Source of the DNA: Synechococcus sp. WH 8020
Lineage (GTDB): Bacteria; Cyanobacteriota; Cyanobacteriia; PCC-6307; Cyanobiaceae
DNA: 64,000 nucleotides
Direction of reading: 5' to 3'
Assembly (NCBI RefSeq): GCF_001040845.1
Contig: NZ_CP011941.1
Location: forward strand, 2,424,890 to 2,488,889
The notes beneath the pieces were generated by a model. It worked only from the letters and a program-made list of their open reading frames with translations, had not been told where the DNA came from and ran no database searches. Shown in pieces: positions 47,302 to 56,535 of this stretch. The position numbers were made by a program, and so were the translations under genes. The first letter of the stretch is position 1. The number at the start of each line of letters is the position of its first letter.

Positions 47302-48086
47302 GCAGCGGAGAGAAAGGTTTCAAGATCTTCGCGCAGTGCCGTGGCTGCTGTATCCAGTAACTCTGCTCCGTGTTCTGGCTTGGCCAGATAGGGGTCAGAG
47401 CCCATGCGGCCATCGGGATAGCGTCGCCGAAAATCGGCTGGGCCGTGAATCGCTCCGCATGGGGCGGCTTCAGGTAAGGGCCTTTGTTTGGTCACCAGGC
47501 TGTCGTGAAGGTGGAGGGTAACGGCGATTTCGCTTGGGGTGGCATGTTGGCCTTCGCGATTGCCATAGAGCTCTCGGGCTTGGCGCATCACAGCCCCTGC
47601 CATAAACCAGTTAGAGAGTCTGCAGCGCAGTTTGGGTGCTACCGGTAGTCCTCTGCTGGCGGCGGTTCCATAGGCCTGGGCAAAGGCTGCTTTGGTGGTG
47701 GCCATGTTGCCTCCGTGGCCATTCACCACAAAGATTCGCTCGAATCCATGGGTGGCCAAGGACAACACAAGGTCATGCATGACCGCCATCAGGGTGGCTG
47801 GCTGAAGACTCATCGTGCCCGCGAAGCCGAGATGGTGTTCGGCCATGCCATAGGCCTGAGCTGGCGTAACCAGCACTCCGCTGCGACGACCTAGCTCCAA
47901 CGCCACAGCTTCTGCTGTGAGGGCGTCAGTCCCAATCGCACCCGTGGGTCCATGTTGTTCTGTGGAACCTAAGGGGATGATGATTCCTTTGCAGCCTTTC
48001 AGATAGGCCTCAACATCGGGCCAACTCTGGAGAGCCAAACGAATGGCTTCGGTGTTGGCTGCTGGGCCAGGCAGGGTGGCGTTCAT
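47298..48086 (-). CDS. Creatininase family amidohydrolase
   Basis: 262 residues. Motifs [20 protein letters not shown] (metal-ligand Glu and His), [29 protein letters not shown] and [17 protein letters not shown] are the creatininase-family metal-binding set. Members hydrolyse creatinine or formamido-pyrimidine intermediates in riboflavin/F420-type routes; in marine cyanobacteria the substrate is not known. Its position before gatC is familiar in picocyanobacteria but does not suggest a substrate. Confidence 0.9.
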   Translation of the reverse strand: MNATLPGPAANTEAIRLALQSWPDVEAYLKGCKGIIIPLGSTEQHGPTGAIGTDALTAEAVALELGRRSGVLVTPAQAYGMAEHHLGFAGTMSLQPATLMAVMHDLVLSLATHGFERIFVVNGHGGNMATTKAAFAQAYGTAASRGLPVAPKLRCRLSNWFMAGAVMRQARELYGNREGQHATPSEIAVTLHLHDSLVTKQRPLPEAAPCGAIHGPADFRRRYPDGRMGSDPYLAKPEHGAELLDTAATALREDLETFLSAA

Positions 48087-48127
48087 GCCATCTCAATCAG
48101 TGGCTTGATGATCGCTCAGCTCGCGCC

Positions 48128-48271
48128 TTAGTGCGCTGTGCCGTTGCCGTCGTACTTGTCGGTGTTGTAGTAGCCCCCTCTGGTCCCGAAGTAAAAGGTG
48201 GCAATCACGAACAGTCCGCTGCCAAAGACCAAGACGGTCCCGAGATTGAAGCCGGATAGGGCGGCGTCCAT
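48128..48271 (-). CDS. 47-residue single-span membrane protein
   Basis: ATG at 48271, TAA at 48128-48130. It begins MDAALSGFNLGTVLVFG, has one membrane helix (about 10-29) and ends with a polar tail GGYYNTDKYDGNGTAH. Size, orientation and the Gly/Tyr/Asp tail resemble small thylakoid complex subunits (photosystem, NDH-1 or b6f accessory peptides). I cannot assign a named one. It is on the same strand as and 41 bases upstream of the creatininase gene. The clean codon structure and helix argue that it is real. Confidence 0.7.
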   Translation of the reverse strand: MDAALSGFNLGTVLVFGSGLFVIATFYFGTRGGYYNTDKYDGNGTAH

Positions 48272-48358
48272 GGTTGCAAGGTCAGTGCATCAATCATGCC
48301 AAGGACTTGCAAACTGAGCTTTCTCGGTGCGCTGATCGTCACCGGAGTGGCGCAGATC

Positions 48359-49090
48359 TCACGGAATAATCTCCTTTCCGTCTCCTTGAATCTCCAACCA
48401 ATCGCGTAACCAGGCGGTGAGCCAGATGAACGGAAGGGTGTCAGCAAACGCCGCGAGGGCTTTAAACAAATATCCACTGGCGATGAACGCTCCCAGCTGA
48501 GGAAGAACCGCTTCACCGGCGCGAATGGGTAAAACATGCGTGGCGTAGTGGCTGATCAACACCACCGCACTGGTGTCCACCAATTGACTCACCAAGGTGG
48601 ATCCGTTATTTCGAAGCCAGAGGGCCTTGCCATTCGTGCGTTCCTTCCAAAAGTGAAACAACCGCACGTCCACGAATTGGGCGGTGAGGTAAGCCACCAT
48701 CGATGCTCCGACGGACCCAAAGGCCAGGCGTTGAATCTCAAAAAATGTGGATTCAGGGGCGCCGTTCAGGCCTGGCATCACACCTCCGACCCACAGAATT
48801 AAAACCACCCATCCATTGAGTAGGAGACCCACCCACACAACTTGCGTGGCCCTTTTCTCTCCCCACAGCTCACTAATAAGATCGGTGCAGAGAAAGGTGA
48901 CGGGATAGGGGAGGGCCCCAACGGCCACCACGATTGGCCAAGATCCAATCTGCCCTAGGGCTAGGAATCGTGTCAGGCCAAGGATGTTGAGCATCCCCAG
49001 GGTGCCAAGAAAGAGCCCGGCCAGCACAAGAAATACCAGGTCTCGCCTGGCTTTGATTTGGCGTGTGGTGATTGTGGATGATGCCGACAT
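48359..49090 (-). CDS. yhhQ: Queuosine precursor transporter (YhhQ/VUT family)
   Basis: 243 residues with six membrane helices. The signature ALPYPVTFLCTDLISELWGEKRA, shown by its core PVTFLCTDLISELWG, and VAYLTAQFVDVRLFHFWK and NNGSTLVSQLVDTSAV match the COG1738 family. It imports 7-cyano-7-deazaguanine or a related base used for tRNA queuosine. The C-terminal tail WLRDWLEIQGDGKEIIP is soluble. No queuosine synthesis gene is in the window, so scavenging from seawater is inferred. Confidence 0.88.
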   Translation of the reverse strand: MSASSTITTRQIKARRDLVFLVLAGLFLGTLGMLNILGLTRFLALGQIGSWPIVVAVGALPYPVTFLCTDLISELWGEKRATQVVWVGLLLNGWVVLILWVGGVMPGLNGAPESTFFEIQRLAFGSVGASMVAYLTAQFVDVRLFHFWKERTNGKALWLRNNGSTLVSQLVDTSAVVLISHYATHVLPIRAGEAVLPQLGAFIASGYLFKALAAFADTLPFIWLTAWLRDWLEIQGDGKEIIP

Positions 49091-49217
49091 GGGGTTCGTC
49101 GTTCATCGTTTGCGTCTTGACAGTCTGGTCATTCGGGTTGTGTTGACATGCCATCTGGAATGGCGCGGCTGGATTGCCTTGTCTTGATGACAATGCATAG
49201 AGCTGAGTGGTTGAACC

Positions 49218-49880
49218 ATGGATCATCGCTCCAGCGACTTGTTGAGCCATCCAGCCCACGACCCCAGATTTTCAGCCCTCCCTCAAGTCTTTTTCTGCCG
49301 CCCTGCGGAGGTCGTTGGACCTGACTTGATTGGGTGTTTGATCGTGAAACGCCAAGACAACGGCAGCCTGCTTTGGGGCGTGATCGTGGAAACAGAGGCT
49401 TATTCCCAGGACGACCCCGCCTGCCATGGCTACCGCCGCCGTTCACCGCAAAACGAAACCCTCTTCGGTGAGCCAGGGCGGTTTTATGTGTATGTGAGCT
49501 ATGGGATTCACCACTGCGTGAATGTGGTGACCGATCGCAGTGATTGGGCCAATGGGGTATTGCTTCGCGCTGTTGCGATGCCTGGCGAGCCGGAGCGAGT
49601 GGCGGCTGGTCCAGGTTTGTTAGCAAGGCGGTTCGGTCTCAACAGAACGCATGACAGCCAAGCCGTCTGTGGCGAGAATGAATTGTGGTTGGCCTCCCGG
49701 CCCTCCGTTCTCACTGTCCCTGAGCTTGTGACCACCACGCGGATCGGAATCTCTCAGGCACAGGATTTGCCCTGGCGTTGGTACCTGAAGGACTCCCGCA
49801 GCGTGAGCCGGCGTGCCCGAGGTGATCGGATGCCTGCTTTGAGTCAGGCCTTCATTCCAACTCTGGAGTTGAAGCGATGA
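49218..49880 (+). CDS. DNA-3-methyladenine glycosylase (AAG/MPG family)
   Basis: 220 residues. Base-excision repair enzyme that removes alkylated purines. The motif set [21 protein letters not shown] (catalytic Glu in ETEAY), [18 protein letters not shown] and the loop [15 protein letters not shown] matches the mammalian AAG-type family. The length is normal. Its stop overlaps pyrB by 4 bases (ATGA), so the two are translationally coupled. Confidence 0.94.
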   Translation: MDHRSSDLLSHPAHDPRFSALPQVFFCRPAEVVGPDLIGCLIVKRQDNGSLLWGVIVETEAYSQDDPACHGYRRRSPQNETLFGEPGRFYVYVSYGIHHCVNVVTDRSDWANGVLLRAVAMPGEPERVAAGPGLLARRFGLNRTHDSQAVCGENELWLASRPSVLTVPELVTTTRIGISQAQDLPWRWYLKDSRSVSRRARGDRMPALSQAFIPTLELKR

Positions 49881-50926
49881 GTGGCTGGTCCCATCGACAT
49901 GTGCTCGACTTAGCTGCATTTTCTCGTGACGACTACGCCACGGTGCTGGAACTTGCCCATCGTTTTCGTTCGATGCCGGTGACGGGCGCTCGCAAACTCC
50001 CGGCCTTGCAAGGGCGATTGGTTGCCACCTTATTTTTTGAGCCCAGCACGCGCACGCGCAGCAGCTTTGAGTTGGCCGCCAAGCGGTTGTCTGCTGATGT
50101 GCAGAGTTTTTCTCCCTCCAGCAGTTCCCTCAGCAAAGGCGAATCCCTGCTCGACACAGCGCGCACTTACGTCGCGATGGGGGCTGATGTGTTGGTGATC
50201 CGCCATCGCTGCACGGATGTACCCGCTCAGTTGGCCTCTGAGTTGGATCAAGCCGGAGAGCGCACCGTCGTCCTGAATGGTGGTGATGGTCAGCACAGCC
50301 ACCCCAGCCAGGGCTTGCTCGACCTCTACACGCTTGCTCACCATTTCGATCCCCGCCACTCTCAACTTGAGGCGTTGCAGGGCAAGCGCATTGTGATTGT
50401 TGGCGACGTGGTGCATTCCCGCGTGGCACGCTCCAACCTCTGGGCGTTAAGTGCATGTGGCGCGGATTTGGTGCTTTGCGGGCCGCCCAGTCTTGTGCCC
50501 GATGCCTTTGCGGCTTTTTTGGATGCTCCGCCTCCCGGGCAGGCTTCAGATCCTGTCCAGGAGCGTGGAACGGTGCAGATCAGCCGCTCCTTGGATGACT
50601 GTTTGTCTGGTGCGGACGCGGTGATGACGTTGCGCTTACAAAAAGAACGCATGACCGATCATCTGCTTACGAATCTTGATCGCTATCACCGCGATTTTGG
50701 GCTCACCCATGAGCGGTTGCGACGCTGTGCTTTCTCAGGCCCTGTGCTCCATCCAGGCCCTGTCAATCGTGGAGTTGAAATGAGCGGTGGCCTCTTGGAC
50801 GACCGCTCGATTTGTTTGGTTGAGGATCAGGTGCGCAACGGGATCCCTATCCGCATGGCGCTGCTTTATTTGATGGCAGCGTCTGATCCTGTGGCGGATT
50901 CGTCGCGGGCCTCAGCGCCATCCTGA
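49877..50926 (+). CDS. pyrB: Aspartate carbamoyltransferase, catalytic subunit
   Basis: 349 residues. It joins carbamoyl phosphate and aspartate in pyrimidine synthesis. The carbamoyl-phosphate motif [45 protein letters not shown] and the C-terminal [10 protein letters not shown] are present. The last 20 or so residues are variable and overlap the 3' end of the convergent NADH dehydrogenase gene by 61 bases. It is coupled to the upstream DNA glycosylase. Confidence 0.96.
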   Translation: MSGWSHRHVLDLAAFSRDDYATVLELAHRFRSMPVTGARKLPALQGRLVATLFFEPSTRTRSSFELAAKRLSADVQSFSPSSSSLSKGESLLDTARTYVAMGADVLVIRHRCTDVPAQLASELDQAGERTVVLNGGDGQHSHPSQGLLDLYTLAHHFDPRHSQLEALQGKRIVIVGDVVHSRVARSNLWALSACGADLVLCGPPSLVPDAFAAFLDAPPPGQASDPVQERGTVQISRSLDDCLSGADAVMTLRLQKERMTDHLLTNLDRYHRDFGLTHERLRRCAFSGPVLHPGPVNRGVEMSGGLLDDRSICLVEDQVRNGIPIRMALLYLMAASDPVADSSRASAPS

Positions 50927-52380
50927 GCAGAAACACCGGAGACGGAATTGGCGTAGTAATTCATGGCTGCTTTGAGAGCTGCATCTGGAGCGGCAATTGA
51001 GGGCCCTTTCCCGCTGTTCATGGGGAAGGGCGCGTCTGCGGAGTCGAGACCGATGTGCTGACTTGGCATGCCTGTGAGCAGCATCGATGAGCGTTGCTGC
51101 GACAGAACAGCAAACATCCACTTGATCAGCAAGGACCAGCGATTTTCTCGATCGGGCATGAAGGCCAGGTGTGCCGCAGCCCAAACAGCCCAGCCTGGAC
51201 TTCCACTGAATTTGAAGCCGCGTAGATCGGCAACAGCAGCAACACGATCCAGCACGGCCATGCTGCCGAAATCAAACCATTTGAAATTCGGACGGTTCCC
51301 TCCGCTCAGGATCGCGGCAATGTCTTTGCCGACGAAGCCACCAGCTTGGGTCGCTGGTCCTGCCATCCCGGGCAGCGGATTGCCCGTGGACGTGTGCTTA
51401 TAGCTGCAGAGATCGCCAACCACCCGAATCTCTGGATGGTCTTTCACGCTGAAGTCGGGTTCAACGATCACCCTCCCGCCACGATCCAATTCACAATCGA
51501 TCGAGCCTGCCAGGGTCTTGCCCAGGTGAGATGGTCGGACCCCGGCAGTCCAAATCACGGTTGCGGCTTGAATTGTTTGTTCGCCATCTGGAGTGCCAAC
51601 GGAGACTTCTCCAGGCTTCATGCTTTGAACACGCCCCTTAAAGAGAGTCTCTACCCCTAGAGACTCCAGGGTCTTTTGAGCAGAGGCCGATAACGACTCA
51701 GGCATTGCCCTCAGCAATCGATCGCCTGGGTCGATCACGATGATCCTTGAATCATCAGGATCGAGTTGCTTGAACTCACGGCGCATGGCATTGCGCATTA
51801 ATTCGGAGGTGGCACCTGCCATCTCGCATCCCGTAGGCCCCCCTCCCACAATCACCACGGTTTGAAGGAATTTGCGTGCCGCGGGATCAGGTGTTTGTTC
51901 GGCCTGCTCCATCGCCATCAGCAAGCGGCGACGAATTTCTTGAGCGTGCTCAAGAATTTTCATCGGTGGAGCAAAGGTGCGCCATTCTTCATGGCCGAAA
52001 TAGGTGCTACCCGAACCCGTTGCGAGTACTAAGTGGTCGTAGGTGAGAACTTTTTCGCTGAAGTTGATTTGTTGCTTCTTGGCATCCAAGCCGGTGACTT
52101 CTCCCAGCAAGACTTGAACGTTGCGCTGCTTGCCAACCAGCTGTCGCAGGGGTGTCGCAACATCACCGGGAGCGACTAGCCCCGTTGCTACTTGATAAAG
52201 AAGCGGTTGGAACAAATTGAAGTTGCGCTTATCAATCAAGGTGATGCGCACATCTGCCTGAGCAAGCGCTTTGCAGGCCCGAACGCCAGCAAAGCCCCCG
52301 CCCACGATCACGACATGAGGGGCGTCGCGAAGACGTTCTTCTGGCGGTTCGAGCTCGAGAAAGAAATGCTCAGCAGCCAT
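50866..52380 (-). CDS. Type-2 NADH dehydrogenase-like FAD oxidoreductase
   Basis: 504 residues. Peripheral membrane flavoprotein that should pass electrons from NAD(P)H to quinone without proton pumping. FAD-binding [19 protein letters not shown] (near 22-40) and a second Rossmann motif [16 protein letters not shown] (near 171-186), with the ATG...GSTYFG region and the [13 protein letters not shown] flavin loop. It is longer than bacterial Ndh because of a C-terminal extension that ends in an acidic/Ser-rich tail; that tail is coded in the 61-base overlap with pyrB. An Ndb-type name (NdbB or NdbC) is possible. Confidence 0.92.
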   Translation of the reverse strand: MAAEHFFLELEPPEERLRDAPHVVIVGGGFAGVRACKALAQADVRITLIDKRNFNLFQPLLYQVATGLVAPGDVATPLRQLVGKQRNVQVLLGEVTGLDAKKQQINFSEKVLTYDHLVLATGSGSTYFGHEEWRTFAPPMKILEHAQEIRRRLLMAMEQAEQTPDPAARKFLQTVVIVGGGPTGCEMAGATSELMRNAMRREFKQLDPDDSRIIVIDPGDRLLRAMPESLSASAQKTLESLGVETLFKGRVQSMKPGEVSVGTPDGEQTIQAATVIWTAGVRPSHLGKTLAGSIDCELDRGGRVIVEPDFSVKDHPEIRVVGDLCSYKHTSTGNPLPGMAGPATQAGGFVGKDIAAILSGGNRPNFKWFDFGSMAVLDRVAAVADLRGFKFSGSPGWAVWAAAHLAFMPDRENRWSLLIKWMFAVLSQQRSSMLLTGMPSQHIGLDSADAPFPMNSGKGPSIAAPDAALKAAMNYYANSVSGVSAQDGAEARDESATGSDAAIK

Positions 52381-52450
52381 GGTCTAACCATCAGCAGATC
52401 TAAATCCAGGCTATGGATTCCGTACAAGATTGTCTGGATTTGTGCGTTCT

Positions 52451-52792
52451 TTAAAGCAACTTGAATCCTTCCAATAAAAGGCCATAAAGCAAGCCAATGC
52501 GTGACATGTCCAACAGATCACGTCCCAGATGTTTTTGTCGATCTCGCGCCCAATGCCGCCTGGATCGGACCATCAGTTCCCAGATCGCCACAGTAACCAG
52601 TGCGGCCACTGGATCCATCAATGCCAACGCACCTGCAATGGCACCGATGCTGTTTCCAAGAGCGAAGCTTGCTCCGAGGGCGATCAACATTAAGGATGCC
52701 CTTCTCCAGGGATTCACTGCCCACTGGTCAAGGCGTGAAGTGGCTTCACCGAAACTGATTTGAAGTCGAGTTTTTTGCAGTCGAGCGGTCAT
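52451..52792 (-). CDS. ycf20: Ycf20-like protein (DUF565)
   Basis: 113 residues. Basic/amphipathic N-terminus (TARLQKTRLQISFGEATSRL), two or three membrane stretches (about 33-58 and 62-72) and a terminal LLDMSRIGLLYGLLLEGFKLL. This is the DUF565/Ycf20 pattern; plant and algal Ycf20 proteins affect non-photochemical quenching. It lies 70 bases upstream of the NDH-2 gene's start on the same strand in the transcription order. Confidence 0.87.
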   Translation of the reverse strand: MTARLQKTRLQISFGEATSRLDQWAVNPWRRASLMLIALGASFALGNSIGAIAGALALMDPVAALVTVAIWELMVRSRRHWARDRQKHLGRDLLDMSRIGLLYGLLLEGFKLL

Positions 52793-52976
52793 GCATCGAG
52801 CCCCTCAAACCTTGTAATCAGAAGTGTGCCACCAGTTGATCCCCATCACCCGGCCGGCAAGCTGCCGATTTAAAAATACTCGATTTTTATTTATTTCTTA
52901 TATGAATAGCTGGTTTTTGAGCATTTCCTGTTGAAGCAGGATTTGCGTTCAGTTGACCACTCAGCGGGACCACAAT

Positions 52977-53177
52977 TCAGTCGGAATCGGCCTTCGCTTT
53001 GCGGGATGATTTCCCCTCCAGCAGCTCGAGCAACGCCTCCATCTGGGCCATGACTCCTCTCACCTCACCCGCTTCAGGCAGGAGTCCGTCTTCCATCACG
53101 CCTTGATGCATTTCTCGCAGCTCCTGGCGGATGTAGCGCAGGTGGCTGACTACTTGTTCTCTTTTGGATTGCGACAT
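52977..53177 (-). CDS. Small conserved hypothetical protein
   Basis: 66 residues, mostly helical and charged: SQSKREQVVSHLRYIRQELR, then VRGVMAQMEALLELLEGK and a Lys/Ser/Asp tail. Two predicted helices with heptad-like leucines suggest a helical hairpin or dimer. It looks like a picocyanobacterial orphan of unknown role. An A+T-rich stretch of 184 bases separates it from ycf20; I see no other gene there. Confidence 0.6.
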   Translation of the reverse strand: MSQSKREQVVSHLRYIRQELREMHQGVMEDGLLPEAGEVRGVMAQMEALLELLEGKSSRKAKADSD

Positions 53178-53229
53178 CGTTTATGGGCTTTCTGACATCC
53201 CTTTTACCGCATGGTCGTCCCGACTGACG

Positions 53230-53376
53230 TCAGCGACGGCCGAGCCCGCCAGCTAAGGCGATGAGGCCGTAGGTGATGAGGGCGCTGGGTCTGGCAAGCG
53301 TTGAGACCAAAACAAGAGCCGAAAGGGCTGCAAAGAGGGGCAGACGTCTTGTGAAGTGAGTGCTGAACGGAAACAT
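53230..53376 (-). CDS. Possible 48-residue hydrophobic protein
   Basis: ATG at 53376, TGA at 53230-53232. It reads MFPFSTHFTRRLPLFAALSA and continues hydrophobic with a second helix ITYGLIALAGGLGRR. A basic loop sits between a short N-terminal stretch and two membrane-like helices. An in-frame GTG nine bases upstream is possible. No family is known. The hydrophobic pattern supports coding but the gene is short and unproven. Confidence 0.45.
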   Translation of the reverse strand: MFPFSTHFTRRLPLFAALSALVLVSTLARPSALITYGLIALAGGLGRR

Positions 53377-53517
53377 CAGCAACACTCCAAGGCCAATGGT
53401 TGGAACCTGTGAAGGCCAGTAACCCTATCGATGGAAGGCTGCTCTTCAAGGCCCAAGGTCATGGCTGTCCTTGAAATCTGAAATTAAGTTTAAGGCAATT
53501 GTCTCGGAGGTAGACGT

Positions 53518-54213
53518 TCAGAACCCTCTTGCTCTTGGCCGCTGACTCGACAGCGAAATATTTTGGTTCTGCTCAGGGGGCTTCGGATGTCCGGATGTGG
53601 GTTGTGCAACAACGTTGAAGGCAAGAGACCAGCGTTCTCCGCTGCCCCGGAAAGGCATCACGGAATGGGGTTGCCAAGCTGGAAAAATATAAAAATCGCC
53701 TGGGCTAGGAAGCACGTATTGAGCCATTCCCGTACGAAATGATTGGAGGTGGTATTCCTCAGGACCATGAAAACAAAGTTGACCGTCAAAGCTTGTTCCG
53801 TTGATTTGTGAGGGCACTTTTAAAAAGACAACTCCCGAAAAACTTCCTCCATGGGTATGCATTGGGTTGTAATCGCCCTCCATTTGGCAATTCAGCCAGA
53901 TGTCAATCAGTCTTAGCTGGTAGCGCCCTGGCACCCATGGGCCACGACCTTGAGGTGGTTGCTGGTCCATCACGTGACGGATCCAGCGTTCGCAGCCTTC
54001 GAGAAGGACAGATTCACAAAGTTCTTGAACAGCCGGTTGGATTGGATTGAGTTCTCGTTGTTGGTTGAGCTGGCCAGCGAGGCGCATCGAAGCGTCGGGA
54101 TTAGCTCCTGGATTGCTGAGGACGTCCTCACAATGGAGAAGGCATTGGTTGAGAAGTTTTAAATCGAGTTTCCCTTGTACGATTGAGCGTGGAAACAAAT
54201 CAAGAACGTTCAT
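53518..54213 (-). CDS. 2OG-Fe(II) oxygenase-like protein (TIGR02466 type)
   Basis: 231 residues from ATG at 54213 (MNVLDLFPRSIVQGKL); 54252 adds thirteen. The double-stranded beta-helix shows NPMHTHGGSFSGVVFLKVP (H119, H121), GDFYIFPAWQPHSVMPF (H183) and GERWSLAFNV (R194, the usual 2-oxoglutarate contact). The common HxD ligand pair is HxH here, as in related phage-type proteins. The family is frequent in cyanophage genomes and in some marine bacteria; substrates are unknown. It may have arrived by transfer. A+T content is raised in its surroundings. Confidence 0.75.
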   Translation of the reverse strand: MNVLDLFPRSIVQGKLDLKLLNQCLLHCEDVLSNPGANPDASMRLAGQLNQQRELNPIQPAVQELCESVLLEGCERWIRHVMDQQPPQGRGPWVPGRYQLRLIDIWLNCQMEGDYNPMHTHGGSFSGVVFLKVPSQINGTSFDGQLCFHGPEEYHLQSFRTGMAQYVLPSPGDFYIFPAWQPHSVMPFRGSGERWSLAFNVVAQPTSGHPKPPEQNQNISLSSQRPRARGF

Positions 54214-54275
54214 GTTGAGATGACTGATGTTTTCAAAGAATTTCGATAACAAATACCGAGATCAATAGAACCACA

Positions 54276-54419
54276 ATGCCCTGCGCCAAAGGCATGCAAT
54301 TGAAGGCTCTAAAAAAGAAGGGATTCCCTGAGATGACCGGTGGTGTGATGGAAGTTCGTTCTGTCACTGATGTTCAGGTTGTTGCCAAGCTGGTCATTTT
54401 GCACAAAAAGATCATCTAG
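54276..54419 (+). CDS. Possible 47-residue basic protein
   Basis: ATG at 54276, TAG at 54417-54419. It reads MPCAKGMQLKALKKKGFPEM, then GGVMEVRSVTDVQVVAKLVI and ends HKKII. The amphipathic pattern and beta-like second half look protein-like, and a similar small protein may exist in other picocyanobacteria, but I cannot confirm it. There is no recognisable ribosome site. It diverges from the oxygenase gene. Confidence 0.4.
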   Translation: MPCAKGMQLKALKKKGFPEMTGGVMEVRSVTDVQVVAKLVILHKKII

Positions 54420-54534
54420 ATCTGCATCCACGATGACCTTTTGTTGAAGGTGTCCCTAGGGTTGGAGGCAAGGAGAGATTGTTTGCCCCTGCTGGCAGCG
54501 AATCCTCGTTAGTGAAATCCATTCTTGTTCCTTC

Positions 54535-54566
54535 AAAATAAAAGCCCAGGCATTGCCTGAGCTTTT
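54535..54566 (-). terminator. Rho-independent terminator of the BTRD1/beta-lactamase gene
   Basis: On the minus strand AAAAGCTCAGGC, loop AAT, GCCTGGGCTTTT, then ATTTTG. The stem is complete in minus-strand RNA with one G-U pair, but would have a C-A mismatch on the plus strand, so its direction matches the gene ending at 54593. Confidence 0.88.
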
Positions 54567-54592
54567 AGAGTTTTTATTCGTTAGTAAGTGAT

Positions 54593-56440
54593 TTAAAACA
54601 GATTAATGCTAGGCCAGTTAGGTGTTGAGTTAATGATGTCTTTCATTAGGCTATCAAGAGCTGCAGGTTTTTTGCGGCTATTGGTTACTGCGACATAACC
54701 GAAATTTGAGTTGTAATTCTTCCTGTACACTGCAGTAGTGCCGTCCATCAAGCCATTATGGTAATTCGCGTGGTCATTGTTGTGCCTCATAAAACGAAGT
54801 AGATCAATGGGTGTGGCTATCCAACCACCATGAGAATCAAACCGTTGAGGCTTGACGCTTGAATAAGCACCTCCTCCATAGTATGTAGCTTCATTGCGCA
54901 GTTGTTGGTTCTTTTTGTCGCTCCCGATCACCATGCCTTTGGCACCTGCAGGATTCAGGATTTTGTTTTTCACGTAAGAATCGTAGTCTGCATTGGTTGC
55001 TTTCTCAATCACTCGCCCCAGTAAAGAGTAGCCAAAATTAGAATACCGATAATCTTGTCCGGGGTTTGAGGCCAAAGGGTAATTGCTTAATGTCCAGTTG
55101 ATTAAGCCGGGGAACGTAGACCCAGAGTAAGCAAACATTGGATCTTTTTTGTCTCCTTTTTTGTTGATGTTTGCCCACCCTCCGCGATGGTCAAGTAGAT
55201 GCTGGATTGTGATTTTGTCGATGTTTGGGTTGGTTGAAGGTGTTGGGTAGTTATCTCCAAGAATGCTGTTTTTGCCAAACACTTTAGAACTTGAGTTTAG
55301 AGATGTTTCTTTCAAGAGTTTCTTGATTGCGGCTTGGGTTACAAGCTTTGAAACGCTGGCAACGCGAAAGCGATGCTTTGGTCCCACTACAATTCCCTTT
55401 GCGACGTCAGCTTTGCCGAAACCGCGGGCATACACAAGTTTGTTGTTTTTGCTAATGGCTATCGATAATCCTTTGATGCCCTTATCACGCATGTATTGAC
55501 CAACCTTTCTTTCTATTGATCGTAGGCCTTTGCTTGCAAATTTCTTGTTTTCCCAGACTCCATTGAACTTGACACCACTCGCTGAGTTAAAGGCTTCGAT
55601 GTATTTTGGCTCATAGCTCTGATATCGATAGTTGTCGAAGATATGCTGGTAGTTTTTGGTTGGAATCCCATGGCGTGCTTGATAAGATTGCCCTCCTTCT
55701 TTGGTCCAAACAGCAGCATAGCGATCGCTGTTTCCTTTGCGATAGCCGGTGACTGCTTTCAGGCGATAGCCTTCTTTGGCTGACTTGTTAAATTCTTTTT
55801 GATATTGAGAGCTTGTGAGTCCGTGCCGAGCTTTCCATTTGGGCATGTTTTTTTCGAAGATGACAGCAAATCTAGGAGAGCCTTTCAAGCTAAATGCACT
55901 GACATGTTTTACTCCGTATCCTTCTCCAGACATGGAAGTGACTTGACTTTGGTATTGCTTTTCCGTAAGACCGTGCCGCGCTTTGTACGCAGGACCAGAG
56001 GTTTTTTCCCAAATCGCTGCATAGAATGGTTTGCCTCCAATTTCATATCCATTGATGTGCGTCAAGCGATACCCTTTTTTATTGAAAGCGTCAAATGCAG
56101 CTTGATACTTTTGTGGGCTCAATCCGTGGCGAGCAATAAATGGTTTGCACCCATTTTTGCTCCAAATTGCAGCATAGTTGGCTCTCCCTGCTTGTTGGTA
56201 GCCTGAAATCGACTTGAGGCAATAACCTTTCTTGGTGTAGTTGTTGAAAGTCTGCTGATAACCAGCGCTTGACAGGCCATGCCGCGCAGTCCACTCGCTG
56301 GCGGAGGATGGCAACGCTGTGGTCAGGGCCATTCCTGTGGCCGCAATTGCGCCAATGGTCGTGGCTTTTTTGATGCCGTCTTTCGCCCTTTGGTTGATTT
56401 TTAGAACGATTTTGTTGAGGTCAAGAACTGTAGAAATCAT
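54593..56440 (-). CDS. Exported protein: five BTRD1-type repeats plus serine beta-lactamase-fold domain
   Basis: 615 residues. The N-terminus (1-48) ends in a hydrophobic stretch and SSASEW, a likely export signal. Residues 50-300 hold five tandem repeats of 49-51 residues, each starting (W/F/Y)xARHGL at 50, 101, 152, 202 and 253, and ending with a (A/G)(A/V)(I/V)(W/F)xK strand; this matches bacterial tandem repeat domain 1 by memory. Residues 305-605 form a class C beta-lactamase/DD-peptidase-like domain with SVSK (S362, K365), YSN (Y466-N468) and HGG (538-540). Function could be peptidase, esterase or protease. The gene is strongly A+T-rich compared with neighbours and lies next to tRNA-Ala, suggesting acquisition. 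Confidence 0.88.
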   Translation of the reverse strand: MISTVLDLNKIVLKINQRAKDGIKKATTIGAIAATGMALTTALPSSASEWTARHGLSSAGYQQTFNNYTKKGYCLKSISGYQQAGRANYAAIWSKNGCKPFIARHGLSPQKYQAAFDAFNKKGYRLTHINGYEIGGKPFYAAIWEKTSGPAYKARHGLTEKQYQSQVTSMSGEGYGVKHVSAFSLKGSPRFAVIFEKNMPKWKARHGLTSSQYQKEFNKSAKEGYRLKAVTGYRKGNSDRYAAVWTKEGGQSYQARHGIPTKNYQHIFDNYRYQSYEPKYIEAFNSASGVKFNGVWENKKFASKGLRSIERKVGQYMRDKGIKGLSIAISKNNKLVYARGFGKADVAKGIVVGPKHRFRVASVSKLVTQAAIKKLLKETSLNSSSKVFGKNSILGDNYPTPSTNPNIDKITIQHLLDHRGGWANINKKGDKKDPMFAYSGSTFPGLINWTLSNYPLASNPGQDYRYSNFGYSLLGRVIEKATNADYDSYVKNKILNPAGAKGMVIGSDKKNQQLRNEATYYGGGAYSSVKPQRFDSHGGWIATPIDLLRFMRHNNDHANYHNGLMDGTTAVYRKNYNSNFGYVAVTNSRKKPAALDSLMKDIINSTPNWPSINLF

Positions 56441-56535
56441 TGTTATTTGATGTGAGTGAGTTCAGGGTCATCTCCCTGGCATTCACACCATCGCCCTTCT
56501 GACGGCTGAGCTCGTTGATTGGGGACAAGGCTGCC

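Noticed and set aside
54412-54522. 36-residue minus-strand frame beginning MDFTNEDSLP
   Set aside because: It has a GAAGGA upstream, but lies behind a terminator, has no helix or strand pattern and no known relatives.
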